Shown here piece by piece: positions 1 through 7,665 of a stretch of DNA of 64,000 bases. The notes below the pieces were generated by a model, which did no database searches, had not been told where the DNA came from, and saw only the letters and a program-made list of their open reading frames with translations. Numbering within the stretch: the stretch's first letter is position 1; every line of letters begins with the position of its first letter. Both the position numbers and the translations under genes were made by a program. Source of the stretch: Streptomyces sp. NBC_01723 (GTDB lineage Bacteria > Actinomycetota > Actinomycetes > Streptomycetales > Streptomycetaceae); NCBI RefSeq assembly GCF_036246005.1, contig NZ_CP109171.1, positions 7,614,001-7,678,000 of the forward strand, given 5' to 3'.

Positions 1-195
1 CGCCTGCGGCTGCGCCTCGGGGACACCGAGCACCGGCTCGGCGTGGGGGACGGCGCCCACTTCGACTCGCTGACCCCGCACCGGATCGCCGCACAGGACC
101 CAGAAGGGGTCGAGCTGCTCTTCGTCCACACCCTGCTGCAGAGCCCGACGGCCACGCTGTGCCTCGGCCCGACGACCCCCGGGGAGATGTCGTGA
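1..195 (+). CDS. XRE-family regulator with C-terminal cupin domain, 3' end only
   Basis: Only the last 64 residues are in the window; the gene starts to the left. The reading frame is open from base 1 to the TGA at 193-195. The visible part looks like the C-terminal half of a cupin fold (a GDGAHFDSLTPHRI stretch followed by a hydrophobic strand), as found at the end of XRE-type helix-turn-helix/cupin regulators. The DNA-binding part is not visible, so the XRE assignment rests on this tail and on the coupled DUF6126-like gene that follows, a pairing I recall as common in Streptomyces. Its stop overlaps the GTG start of that gene. Confidence 0.6.
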   Translation, partial: RLRLRLGDTEHRLGVGDGAHFDSLTPHRIAAQDPEGVELLFVHTLLQSPTATLCLGPTTPGEMS

Positions 196-314
196 CGTCC
201 ATGGAGGAGAAGTTCCCGCGTGCCCTGTGGGTGCGGCTGCTCATCTACATCGCCCTGGGACACGTCTTCGGCGGCTTCCTCTACCTGCTCTTCGAGGTGG
301 GCGCCGGCCGCTAG
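192..314 (+). CDS. Small single-span membrane protein, DUF6126-like
   Basis: A 40-residue protein (37 if translation starts at ATG 201). The GTG at 192 overlaps the upstream stop in a GTGA arrangement, with a GGGGA stretch about six bases upstream, so translational coupling to the XRE/cupin gene is likely. It has a basic/acidic N-terminus, one hydrophobic segment of about 20 residues (roughly residues 14-34) and a short tail, which suits a single membrane-spanning peptide. Streptomyces genomes carry similar short proteins annotated DUF6126 beside XRE-cupin regulators; I make this link from memory of the family. Function is unknown. It may tether or sense for the neighbouring regulator. Confidence 0.6.
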   Translation: MTSMEEKFPRALWVRLLIYIALGHVFGGFLYLLFEVGAGR

Positions 315-342
315 CGGTCGTGCGGACCGGTGCCGTACCGGA

Positions 343-1140
343 TCAGTCCAGCATCCGCTCGCGCAGCCGCTCCCGGGTCGCCGGGGTGAGGTGCAGGCCC
401 TGCTCCAGGTAGGCGTCGACGCCGCCCCAGGTCTCCTCGACGGTGTCGAAGGCGGCCGCCAGGTACTCGGCGCGGGCGTCGAACAGGGGGCTGAGCAGCT
501 CCATGACCTCGGGGGAGTAGGCCGAGGCGGCGGAGCTGCCGCGGCGCACCTTGTAGCGGCGGTGCGTCGCGTTCGACTTGAGGTAGTCGTCGAGGACGGC
601 ATCGCGCTCGACGCCGAGCGCGAGCAGCGTGACCGCGATCGACAGGCCCGCGCGGTCCTTGCCGGCCGCGCAGTGCATCAGGGCGGGGACGCTGTCCTCG
701 GCGAGCGCGTGCAGAACCCGGGAGTGCTCCGCCGTGCGCTCCGTGATGATCGTGCGGTAGGACGCGATCATCCGTTGGGCACCCTTGCCGTCGGCCAGGA
801 TCTCGTGCAGCTGGTGGAGGTCGCCGTCGCGGACCATCTTCCAGAACTCGGCGCCGTCGGCCGGGTCGCTCAGCGGCAGGTTCACATTGCGCACGCCCGG
901 CAGCTCGACGTCGGGGCCTTCCAGCTTCTGGTCGGCCGCGTTGCGGAAGTCGAAGATGGTGTGCAGGCCGAGGGTGGCCAGGAAGGCGGCGTCCTCCCCG
1001 GTGGCGTGCGCCAGGTGGCCGCTGCGGAACAGCACGCCCTGCCGCACCCGTCGCCCGTCCACGGCCGGCAGTCCGCCGACGTCCCGGAAATTGCGCACAC
1101 CGGTCAGCTCGGGTTCGGTCGACGGGACCTGCTGCGTCAC
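343..1140 (-). CDS. Tyrosine-protein phosphatase (DSP/PTP-like, CX5R)
   Basis: A 265-residue cytosolic phosphatase. The signature HCAAGKDR (Cys157 nucleophile, Arg163 of the CX5R loop) places it in the bacterial tyrosine phosphatase family (Y_phosphatase3 type), expected to hydrolyse phosphotyrosine or phosphoinositides through a cysteinyl-phosphate. The N-terminal GVRNFRDVGGL motif is typical of that family. I chose the GTG at 1140 because GGAGG lies seven bases upstream; an in-frame upstream ATG at 1206 would add 22 low-complexity residues. It is a lone gene, convergent with the small membrane protein and divergent from the riboswitch-controlled hydrolase. Its substrate cannot be read from the sequence. 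Confidence 0.85.
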   Translation of the reverse strand: MTQQVPSTEPELTGVRNFRDVGGLPAVDGRRVRQGVLFRSGHLAHATGEDAAFLATLGLHTIFDFRNAADQKLEGPDVELPGVRNVNLPLSDPADGAEFWKMVRDGDLHQLHEILADGKGAQRMIASYRTIITERTAEHSRVLHALAEDSVPALMHCAAGKDRAGLSIAVTLLALGVERDAVLDDYLKSNATHRRYKVRRGSSAASAYSPEVMELLSPLFDARAEYLAAAFDTVEETWGGVDAYLEQGLHLTPATRERLRERMLD

Positions 1141-1549
1141 GGGGACTCCTCCCACTCCGCCCCGCCGACGCTGCTCGGCGGCGGGCTCGCCTCGACGATA
1201 CGGCATCCCCTGTCTGCGCCGATGAGTTGTCCACAGGGCATTAAGGGATGCCTCGGGCTTTCTGTCCGAATTGACGCCTTAATTCCAACTGACGCCGAAA
1301 TGCGAAAGGGTGGAGAAGTGGCGCGTGAGCAGCGTCATATCCGTAACCGTGCGTCGTCCGTCATGTTCACGTAATCAAGCCGGTTTTCAAGGACGTTCAC
1401 TCGAAACGCCATTCCCCGAATCGACGGAGTGTGACCGGATATACCAGTAAAGGATCAATCGGAACACCTTCCGGTGGAACTCTTCGCTTGTCCGGGTGCG
1501 TCTTGGTCCCTTACGTTCACCACCGATCCGGACGGACGCCTAATCCTGC
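1141..1549. other. Non-coding region upstream of the riboswitch
   Basis: About 400 bases separate the phosphatase start from the riboswitch. The stretch is less G+C-rich than its surroundings and has no convincing protein-coding frame. It presumably holds the promoters of the phosphatase (leftward) and of the riboswitch transcript (rightward). I could not pick a trustworthy -35/-10 pair by eye. Confidence 0.5.
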
Positions 1550-1712
1550 CGCCGACCGGAGCCCACTCTCATCCACCACCCGTACCCGGCAGGAGCGGGG
1601 GACCCACAGGTACGAATGCCTGTTCCGGTTCCCGGAACGGCTTGGGGTGAAGCCGCGTTTCGGCGCGGCCGGGCATCTCCAGCCCGAACCCGACAGCTCA
1701 CCTCGCAGGCGC
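1550..1712 (+). promoter_or_regulatory. ydaO/yuaA-type cyclic di-AMP riboswitch
   Basis: The leader of the M23 peptidase gene carries the conserved blocks of the ydaO class: a GCGGGGGACCCA block at about 1595-1606, a TTGGGGTGAAGCCG block at about 1642-1655, and the 3' signature at 1683-1710, which includes CCCGACAGCTCACCTCGCAGG. The ribosome site (GGAGAGG, about 1714-1720) follows directly, so ligand binding probably controls either a transcription stop or access to that site. Family knowledge: in actinobacteria this OFF-switch riboswitch sits before cell-wall hydrolase and Rpf genes, linking c-di-AMP to wall remodelling. The outer limits are approximate. Confidence 0.88.
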
Positions 1713-1728
1713 CGGAGAGGAATTCGCC

Positions 1729-2649
1729 ATGCCCGCGAAGGGTAAGCACCGCCGTACCAGGGCCATGCGCCTGACCCGCACCATCGCCGTCGCCGGAACC
1801 GGTGGCGCCGTGCTCGCGCTCCCCCTGATAGGGGCCGCCGGCGCCAACGCCGCCCCCGCGCACTCCGTTTCCGAGCAGTCCGTGCAGTCCGTCGCGACGA
1901 CGGCGCAGAAGGCCGCCGCGAGTGGCACCGAGAAGAACTCGGACGCGCGGACCTACACCGTCAAGAGCGGCGACTACCTCTCGCGGATCGCCGATGAGCA
2001 GAACGTCGACGGCGGCTGGAAGAAGCTGTACGAGGACAACCGCGAGGCCATCGGTTCGGACCCGTCGCTGATCCACCCCGGCCTGAAGCTCTCGGTCGGC
2101 GCCAAGGCCGCCCAGTCGGAGAAGCCGGCCGCCGAGAAGCCCGCCGCCGAGAAGCCGGCGGAGGCGGAGAAGCCCGCCGCCAAGCCGGCCGAGAAGTCCA
2201 CGGACGCCGAGAAGGCCTCCACCTCGGACGCCGGCACCAGCAGCGGCTACACCTCCCCCGTCGCGGGCGGCACCGTCGGTACCCCGTACCACCAGTCCGG
2301 CAGCATGTGGTCCAGCGGCTACCACACCGGCACCGACTTCGTCGTCCCGACCGGCACCCCGCTCAAGGCCGTCGGTGCGGGCACCGTCGTCTCCGCCGGC
2401 CCCGGCGGTGCGTACGGCAACCAGGTCGTCATCCAGCTCGCCGACGGCCACTACGCCCAGTACGCCCACCTCTCCTCCCTCTCCGTCTCCGCCGGCCAGT
2501 CGGTGACGGCGGGCCAGCAGGTCGGCCTCTCGGGTGCCACCGGCAACGTGACCGGTCCGCACCTGCACTTCGAGATCCGCACCACGCCGGACTACGGGTC
2601 GGACATCGACCCGGTCGCGTTCCTGCGTTCGCACGGCGTCTCTCTCTGA
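1729..2649 (+). CDS. Secreted LysM-M23 peptidoglycan endopeptidase
   Basis: A 306-residue exported cell-wall hydrolase. Residues 1 to about 41 form a signal peptide (basic start, hydrophobic core, ANA cleavage site). A LysM domain at about 76-123 binds glycan. A low-complexity linker of EKPAAEKPA-type repeats spans about 130-160. The C-terminal M23 (LytM/lysostaphin-like) metallopeptidase occupies about 175-300, with the zinc ligands and catalytic residues in place: His199 and Asp203 (HTGTD), His247 (YAHL), His278 and His280 (PHLHFE). It should cleave peptide cross-links of peptidoglycan outside the membrane. Expression is expected to be tuned by the c-di-AMP riboswitch immediately upstream, and a strong terminator follows the gene. 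Confidence 0.92.
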   Translation: MPAKGKHRRTRAMRLTRTIAVAGTGGAVLALPLIGAAGANAAPAHSVSEQSVQSVATTAQKAAASGTEKNSDARTYTVKSGDYLSRIADEQNVDGGWKKLYEDNREAIGSDPSLIHPGLKLSVGAKAAQSEKPAAEKPAAEKPAEAEKPAAKPAEKSTDAEKASTSDAGTSSGYTSPVAGGTVGTPYHQSGSMWSSGYHTGTDFVVPTGTPLKAVGAGTVVSAGPGGAYGNQVVIQLADGHYAQYAHLSSLSVSAGQSVTAGQQVGLSGATGNVTGPHLHFEIRTTPDYGSDIDPVAFLRSHGVSL

Positions 2650-2676
2650 CGCACGGCCAGGGCGCGGCCCCCACGC

Positions 2677-2718
2677 CACCGAAGGCCGGACCCCGATCCC
2701 CGGGTCCGGCCTTCGGTG
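2677..2718 (+). terminator. Strong intrinsic terminator hairpin
   Basis: A perfect 17-bp stem (2677-2693 with 2702-2718) with an 8-base loop lies 28 bases after the M23 peptidase stop. There is no long T-run, as is usual in Streptomyces. It should end the riboswitch transcript before the SGNH hydrolase gene. Confidence 0.85.
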
Positions 2719-2821
2719 TATTCCGCAATTGACCAAGCCTTTAGGCGTGGCCTTTCTCACCGACCGTCAACCCCTGCCTACGGTCGCGTAGGTCACATTC
2801 CAAGGTGAATCATGACCCGAT

Positions 2822-3640
2822 GTGGCAGACGATTCGAAGAATGACAGCAGAGCAGTGATCGGGTCGTACGTGGCGCTGGGGGACAGCTTCACCGAGGGCG
2901 TCGGCGACCGCGGCCCCGACGGGGCGTTCGTCGGCTGGGCCGACCGATTCGCCGTACTGCTCGCGGACCGGCGCCCCGAGGGCGACTTCACCTACGCGAA
3001 CCTCGCCGTGCGCGGCAGGCTGCTCGACCAGATCGCGGCCGAACAGGTCCCCCGAGTCGCCGAACTCGCGCCGGACCTCGTCTCGTTCGCGGCTGGCGGC
3101 AACGACATCCTCCGGCCCGGCACCGACCCCGACGAGGTGGCCGAGCGGTTCGAGCGGGCGGTGGCCGCGCTGGCCGAAGCGGCCGGCACCGTCCTCGTGA
3201 CGACCGGGTTCGACACCCGCGGCGTGCCCGTGCTCAGGCATCTGCGCGGCAAGATCGCCACGTACAACGGACACGTCCGCGCCATCGCCGACCGGTACGG
3301 CTGCCCGGTGCTCGACCTCTGGTCGCTCCGCAGCGTCCAGGACCGCAGGGCGTGGGACGCCGACCGCCTGCACCTGTCCCCGGAGGGGCACACGCGGGTG
3401 GCGCTGCGCGCCGGACAGGCCCTCGGCCTGCCCGTGCCCGCCGACCCGGACCAGCCCTGGCCGCCGCTGCCCTACCGCGGTGCGCTGGACGTCCGCCGGG
3501 ACGACGTGCACTGGGCACGCGAGTACCTGGTGCCGTGGATCGGACGCCGGCTGCGCGGCCAGTCCTCGGGCGACCACGTGACCGCCAAGGGGGCGCTGTC
3601 GCCGGACGACATCAAGACGCGGATCGCCTCGGTGGCGTGA
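2822..3640 (+). CDS. SGNH/GDSL-family hydrolase
   Basis: A 272-residue esterase/lipase-like enzyme. The SGNH blocks are all present: GDS with nucleophile Ser22 (LGDSFTEG), a Gly in the second block, GGND in the third, and the catalytic Asp/His in DRLHLSPEGH (roughly 177-187). There is no signal peptide, so it is probably cytosolic. The GTG at 2822 gives the full N-terminus; an ATG at 2820 is out of frame. Substrate is unknown; relatives deacylate lipids or carbohydrate esters. It is a single gene between the M23 terminator and the convergent TetR gene. Confidence 0.85.
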   Translation: MADDSKNDSRAVIGSYVALGDSFTEGVGDRGPDGAFVGWADRFAVLLADRRPEGDFTYANLAVRGRLLDQIAAEQVPRVAELAPDLVSFAAGGNDILRPGTDPDEVAERFERAVAALAEAAGTVLVTTGFDTRGVPVLRHLRGKIATYNGHVRAIADRYGCPVLDLWSLRSVQDRRAWDADRLHLSPEGHTRVALRAGQALGLPVPADPDQPWPPLPYRGALDVRRDDVHWAREYLVPWIGRRLRGQSSGDHVTAKGALSPDDIKTRIASVA

Positions 3641-3708
3641 GGGCGCCGTGCGGGCGGGCCGGTTGCGGAGGCCGGCTGCGGACGGGGTACGGCGAGGCCG
3701 GCGGCGGG

Positions 3709-4329
3709 TCAGCGGCGGGGGGCGCCCAACGCCTCCCGAGGCAGACCCAGTTCCCGGGCGAGCGCCTCGTCCGTCCACTCCCGCGCCCGGGCCCGCGACA
3801 CCGTGCCCGTGTACGACGTCAGTTGCACGGCCAGCCCGTCGAGGAGCGCTGTCAGCCGCAGGGCCGCGCCCTCGGGGTCCGGGCAGGGGAACTCCCCGGC
3901 GGCCACCCCCTCGGCGATGACCTCGGCGATCGCGGCCTTCCACCGGCGGTCCAGATCCCGCGTGACGTCCCGCAGCGCGGGCTCGCGCAGCGCCGCCGCC
4001 CAGCCCTCGATCCACAGCCGCCAGCCCTTGGCCTGCCCCGTCGGGGCGTACCACCGCACGGCGGCCCGCAAGCGGCGCAGCGCCGACGTCCGGCGGCCGA
4101 GCAGTCCGTGCAGATGAGCCAGATCGTCCTCGGCGGCACGGGCGAAGGCGGCGGCGACCAGCTTCTCCTTCGTGGAGAAGTGGTAGAGCACCAACGCGTT
4201 GCTCACCCCGAGCGCGGACGCCACGTCGGCGATCCGCAGCGCCGCGACACCCCGCGCCGATATCTGCTCGACGGCCGCGCGCAGCAGCTCCTCGCGCCGC
4301 TCGGCCACACTCAACCGGACTCTCACCAC
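3709..4329 (-). CDS. TetR-family transcriptional regulator
   Basis: About 206 residues. The N-terminal helix-turn-helix is clear (GVAALRIADVASALGVSN followed by LVLYHFSTKEKL); the rest is a helical ligand-binding domain. The start was set at one of two adjacent GTG codons (4329 or 4326) behind a GGGGGGA site; an upstream ATG at 4371 is less likely. It is divergent from the metallo-beta-lactamase-fold hydrolase gene, with about 90 bases between, so it probably represses that gene and itself. Its effector is unknown. Confidence 0.85.
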   Translation of the reverse strand: MVRVRLSVAERREELLRAAVEQISARGVAALRIADVASALGVSNALVLYHFSTKEKLVAAAFARAAEDDLAHLHGLLGRRTSALRRLRAAVRWYAPTGQAKGWRLWIEGWAAALREPALRDVTRDLDRRWKAAIAEVIAEGVAAGEFPCPDPEGAALRLTALLDGLAVQLTSYTGTVSRARAREWTDEALARELGLPREALGAPRR

Positions 4330-4419
4330 GCCCCGTCCCCCCAAGCTCCGGACAAGATCAGTCGGTGTCACACGAGACGACCATAATGAGAGCCTGACCT
4401 ACTCCACCTGGAGGTTACC

Positions 4420-5613
4420 GTGGCCGGATTCCGTTCCCCGAGCTCCGGGCTCCGTACGCCCCGGCCCGCGGCCTTCGGCGCGGACCCGACCGGTGAGCGC
4501 ATGGCGCGCATCCGCAGATCGCCGCACTTCCGTGACGGCGTCTTCCAGAACCCCGGCGGCACCGCCCGGACCCGGCCCTCCGGATCGGCCCGAGAGTTCG
4601 CCAAGATCTACTTCGACCGGGAGTCCCGGCTCCGCCGCGCCCCCCGGGGCCCGATCCCGGTGCACGCCACGACCCTCGCCGACCTCGCCCGGCCGCCCGC
4701 CACCGGACTCCGACTGACCTGGATGGGGCACTCCAGCGTGCTCGCCGAGATCGACGGCCGACGGGTGCTCTTCGACCCCGTGTGGGGCGAGCGATGCTCC
4801 CCGTTCCCCTTCGCCGGGCCCAAGCGGCTGCACCCCGCCCCCGTCCCCCTGGCCGCCCTCGGCCCGGTCGACGTCGTCGTGATCTCCCACGACCACTACG
4901 ACCACCTGGACATGCCCACGATCAAGGCGCTGGCCGGCACGGACACCCTGTTCGCCGTGCCGCTCGGGGTCGGCGCCCACCTCGAACACTGGGGCGTGCC
5001 CGCCGACCGGCTGCGGGAGCTGGACTGGCACGAGTCGACGCGCGTCGCCGGCCTCACCCTGACCGCTACGCCGGCCCGCCACTTCTGCGGGCGGGGGCTG
5101 CGCAACACCCAGCACACCCTCTGGGCGTCGTGGGTCGTCGCCGGGGAGGAGCACCGCGTCCACCACAGCGGGGACACGGGTTACTTCGACGGCTTCCGGG
5201 ACATCGGCGCCGCGCACGGCCCCTTCGACGCCACGATGATCCAGCTCGGCGCGTACTCCCGGTTCTGGCCGGACATCCACATGACGCCCGCCGAGGGGCT
5301 GCGGGCCCACCTCGACCTCCAGGGAGGCGCTCCGGCCGGGGTGCTGCTGCCGATCCACTGGGGGACGTTCAACCTCGCGCCGCATGCGTGGGCGGAGCCG
5401 GGGGAGTGGACGAAGGACGCGGCCGAGGAGGCCGGCCAGGCGGTGGCGTTCCCGCGGCCGGGGGAGCCGTTCGAGCCGGCGGGGGAGGTGCCGGTGGAGG
5501 CGTGGTGGCGGGCGGTGTCGGAGCCGATCGCGCACGCGTGGCGGCGTCCGCGGAGTGCCGAGGGTGCGCCCGGGACGAGCATCGGTGATCTCGACCTCGC
5601 CGGTGAGCGGTGA
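4420..5613 (+). CDS. Metallo-beta-lactamase-fold hydrolase (UlaG/NAPE-PLD-like)
   Basis: A 397-residue MBL-fold metalloenzyme. The binuclear metal motif HxHxDH is present (His157, His159, Asp161, His162 in ISHDHYDHLD), followed by a HHSGDTGY block carrying a bridging Asp and a late IHWGTF histidine. The order and the long N-terminus resemble the NAPE-PLD/RomA-like branch (lipophosphodiesterases) more than true beta-lactamases. The GTG at 4420 follows a good GGAGG site. A CATAAT -10-like hexamer at 4381-4386 lies in the intergenic region shared with the divergent TetR gene, which probably controls it. Substrate not identifiable. Confidence 0.83.
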   Translation: MAGFRSPSSGLRTPRPAAFGADPTGERMARIRRSPHFRDGVFQNPGGTARTRPSGSAREFAKIYFDRESRLRRAPRGPIPVHATTLADLARPPATGLRLTWMGHSSVLAEIDGRRVLFDPVWGERCSPFPFAGPKRLHPAPVPLAALGPVDVVVISHDHYDHLDMPTIKALAGTDTLFAVPLGVGAHLEHWGVPADRLRELDWHESTRVAGLTLTATPARHFCGRGLRNTQHTLWASWVVAGEEHRVHHSGDTGYFDGFRDIGAAHGPFDATMIQLGAYSRFWPDIHMTPAEGLRAHLDLQGGAPAGVLLPIHWGTFNLAPHAWAEPGEWTKDAAEEAGQAVAFPRPGEPFEPAGEVPVEAWWRAVSEPIAHAWRRPRSAEGAPGTSIGDLDLAGER

Positions 5614-5797
5614 CATCTTCCGGTGCCTCGTCCCTGCCGACGTAATGCCGGCAGAGGGACATCGTCCCGCTTCGCAGCCGGAGCAGGCGAGCCGGTGGCG
5701 GAGGGAGGACGATGGAGTGGCGGGGCCACTGACACCGGCGTGCGCTCCGGTGGCCGCCACCCGACCGTCCGGTCACTGGCCGGGAGGAGTTCTGGGC

Positions 5798-7309
5798 ATG
5801 GGTACGACCGAACCGTTCCGGGAGGACCCTGGGACGCCGGGTGTGGCGGCGTCGAGGCCGGGGGGTCTGCTGGACGTACTCAACGTCGCCGCGATCCTGC
5901 TCAACGCCGAAGGCAGGGTCGACCTGTGGAGCCCGCAGGCCGAGATCCTCTTCGGCTACAGCGCCGAGGAGGCCCTGGGCCGGTACGCGGCCGACCTCCT
6001 GATCGACGAGGAGCAGCTGGACACCGTCCTGGCGCTGTTTGCCCAGGTCATGGAGGACGGCGAGAGCTGGGCAGGGGTCTTTCCCGTCCGCCACAAGGAC
6101 GGCAGCGTGCGCCCGGTGGAGTTCCGCAACATGCGGTTGCAGGACGACCAGCGCGACTACTGGGCCCTGGGGCTGGCCGCGGACCAGGCGACGGTGCGGC
6201 AGATGGAGCGGGACCTGTCGCTGTCCGCACAGCTGGTGTCCCAGTCGCCGATCGGGCTGGGCATGCTGGACACCGATCTGCGGTACATCTCCGTGAATCC
6301 CGCGGAGGAGCGGATGAACGGCGTGCCGGCCGCCGAGCACCTCGGACGCCACGTCCACGAGGTGCTGCCCTTCCTCGACGAGTCCTTCGAGGCGGCCATG
6401 CGCGACGTACTGGCCACCGGGACCCCGGTCCTGGACCAGTACACCGTCGGCCGCACCGCGGCCGACCCGGACAACGACCACGCCTGGTCGGTCTCCTTCT
6501 ACCGGCTCGAGTCCCCCAACGGGAAAGTGCTGGGCGTGGCCACCTCCAGCGTCGACGTCACCGACCGGTACCGCGCCGTGGAGGAACAGCGCCGCACCGC
6601 CCTCACGCTCCAACGCAGCCTCCTGCCCCACCCTCCTCCACAACGGCCGGGCCTCGACGTCGCCTACCGCTACCGTCCCGCCCAGGCCACCATCGAGATC
6701 GGCGGCGACTGGTTCGACGTCATCCCCTTGAGCAGCGACAAGACCGCTCTCGTCGTCGGCGACGTCATGGGCAGCGGTGTCGGGGCCGCAGCATCGATGG
6801 GGCAGCTGCGCACCGCCACCAGAACCCTGGCCGATCTCGATCTGCCCCCCGCCCAGGTCCTGAACCACCTCGACCACATCACGGACGGTCTCGGCACCCT
6901 CGCGACCTGCGTCTACGCCGTCTTCGACCCGCACACCGCGCAGTGCCACATCTCCCTGGCCGGCCACCTGCCACCGGTCCACTGCCACGCGGACGGCGTC
7001 CACGAACTGCTCGACCTGCCCACCGGCGCCCCCTTGGGCGGCTGCGGCATCCCCTTCGCCACCACCTCGATCCCCTTCCGGCCGGGCGACCAGCTCGTCC
7101 TCTACACCGACGGCCTCGTCGAGACCCGCGACCAGCCCATCGACGCCCGCCTGGAAGCCCTCCAGGACGTCCTCGCCGTCCTCCCCGGCCGCTCGCTGGA
7201 CGCCACCTGCGACCTCCTCCTGAACAGCCTGCGCCACAGCGGAGACCACGACGACGTCGCCCTGCTCATCGCCCAGGCCGCGCGGTCCGGGACGGGAACG
7301 ACGGGGTGA
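5798..7309 (+). CDS. PAS-PAS-PP2C (SpoIIE/RsbU-type) serine phosphatase
   Basis: 503 residues. Two PAS domains (about 25-130 and 135-255) precede a PPM/SpoIIE phosphatase domain (about 265-495). Phosphatase motifs are visible: IGGDWFDVI, VVGDVMGSGVGAA, SLAGHLPPV, LYTDGLVETRD and a terminal DDVALLIA, which together hold the metal-binding aspartates. Family role: dephosphorylation of STAS-type anti-anti-sigma factors in response to a signal sensed by the PAS domains. The frame is open upstream, but the ATG at 5798 has GGGAGGAG eight bases ahead and removes a low-complexity extension. No anti-sigma or STAS partner is adjacent, so the target lies elsewhere. Confidence 0.88.
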   Translation: MGTTEPFREDPGTPGVAASRPGGLLDVLNVAAILLNAEGRVDLWSPQAEILFGYSAEEALGRYAADLLIDEEQLDTVLALFAQVMEDGESWAGVFPVRHKDGSVRPVEFRNMRLQDDQRDYWALGLAADQATVRQMERDLSLSAQLVSQSPIGLGMLDTDLRYISVNPAEERMNGVPAAEHLGRHVHEVLPFLDESFEAAMRDVLATGTPVLDQYTVGRTAADPDNDHAWSVSFYRLESPNGKVLGVATSSVDVTDRYRAVEEQRRTALTLQRSLLPHPPPQRPGLDVAYRYRPAQATIEIGGDWFDVIPLSSDKTALVVGDVMGSGVGAAASMGQLRTATRTLADLDLPPAQVLNHLDHITDGLGTLATCVYAVFDPHTAQCHISLAGHLPPVHCHADGVHELLDLPTGAPLGGCGIPFATTSIPFRPGDQLVLYTDGLVETRDQPIDARLEALQDVLAVLPGRSLDATCDLLLNSLRHSGDHDDVALLIAQAARSGTGTTG

Positions 7310-7665
7310 TCCCCGGCTGGGGCACCCCCGGCTGCCGGGGTCGGAGTCGGGGATGCGGAAGTCCGGCTACCGACAGTGACCGATTCTGATCGAGTCCGAC
7401 CGGTCCTCGACCGTTCCGGAACGGGTGCTTCACCGGCTTATCGGGCTGTCGTACGAGGGCTCATACCAGAGCAGGACGTTGCCCGGGGGACTTTGGCAAC
7501 TGCCCACCGCACATGAGGGGCAGGCGACTACTGTCAGTGTCCGTCGGGCGACGTAGAGCCGGATCCCCCGGTCCGTTCAGTCGACGCAGCGACGACGCCT
7601 GCCCGCGTGGCACCTCCGTCACCACGCGCGAGCACCCAGACCGACGGACCAGTACGAGGACCCCG
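7310..7665. other. Intergenic region before the conservon
   Basis: About 356 bases without a credible gene. Near 7324-7342 there is a short, imperfect GC hairpin (ACCCCCGG against CCGGGGT) that could weakly terminate the phosphatase transcript. A possible -10 hexamer (TACTGT, 7529-7534) lies about 135 bases before the cvnA-like start. I see no operator-like palindrome. The conservon promoter is presumably here. Confidence 0.4.

Noticed and set aside
2127..2190. Short tandem DNA repeat in the M23 peptidase gene
   Set aside because: It encodes the EKPAAEKPA-type linker between LysM and M23; this is protein-level low complexity, not a mobile or CRISPR-like repeat.
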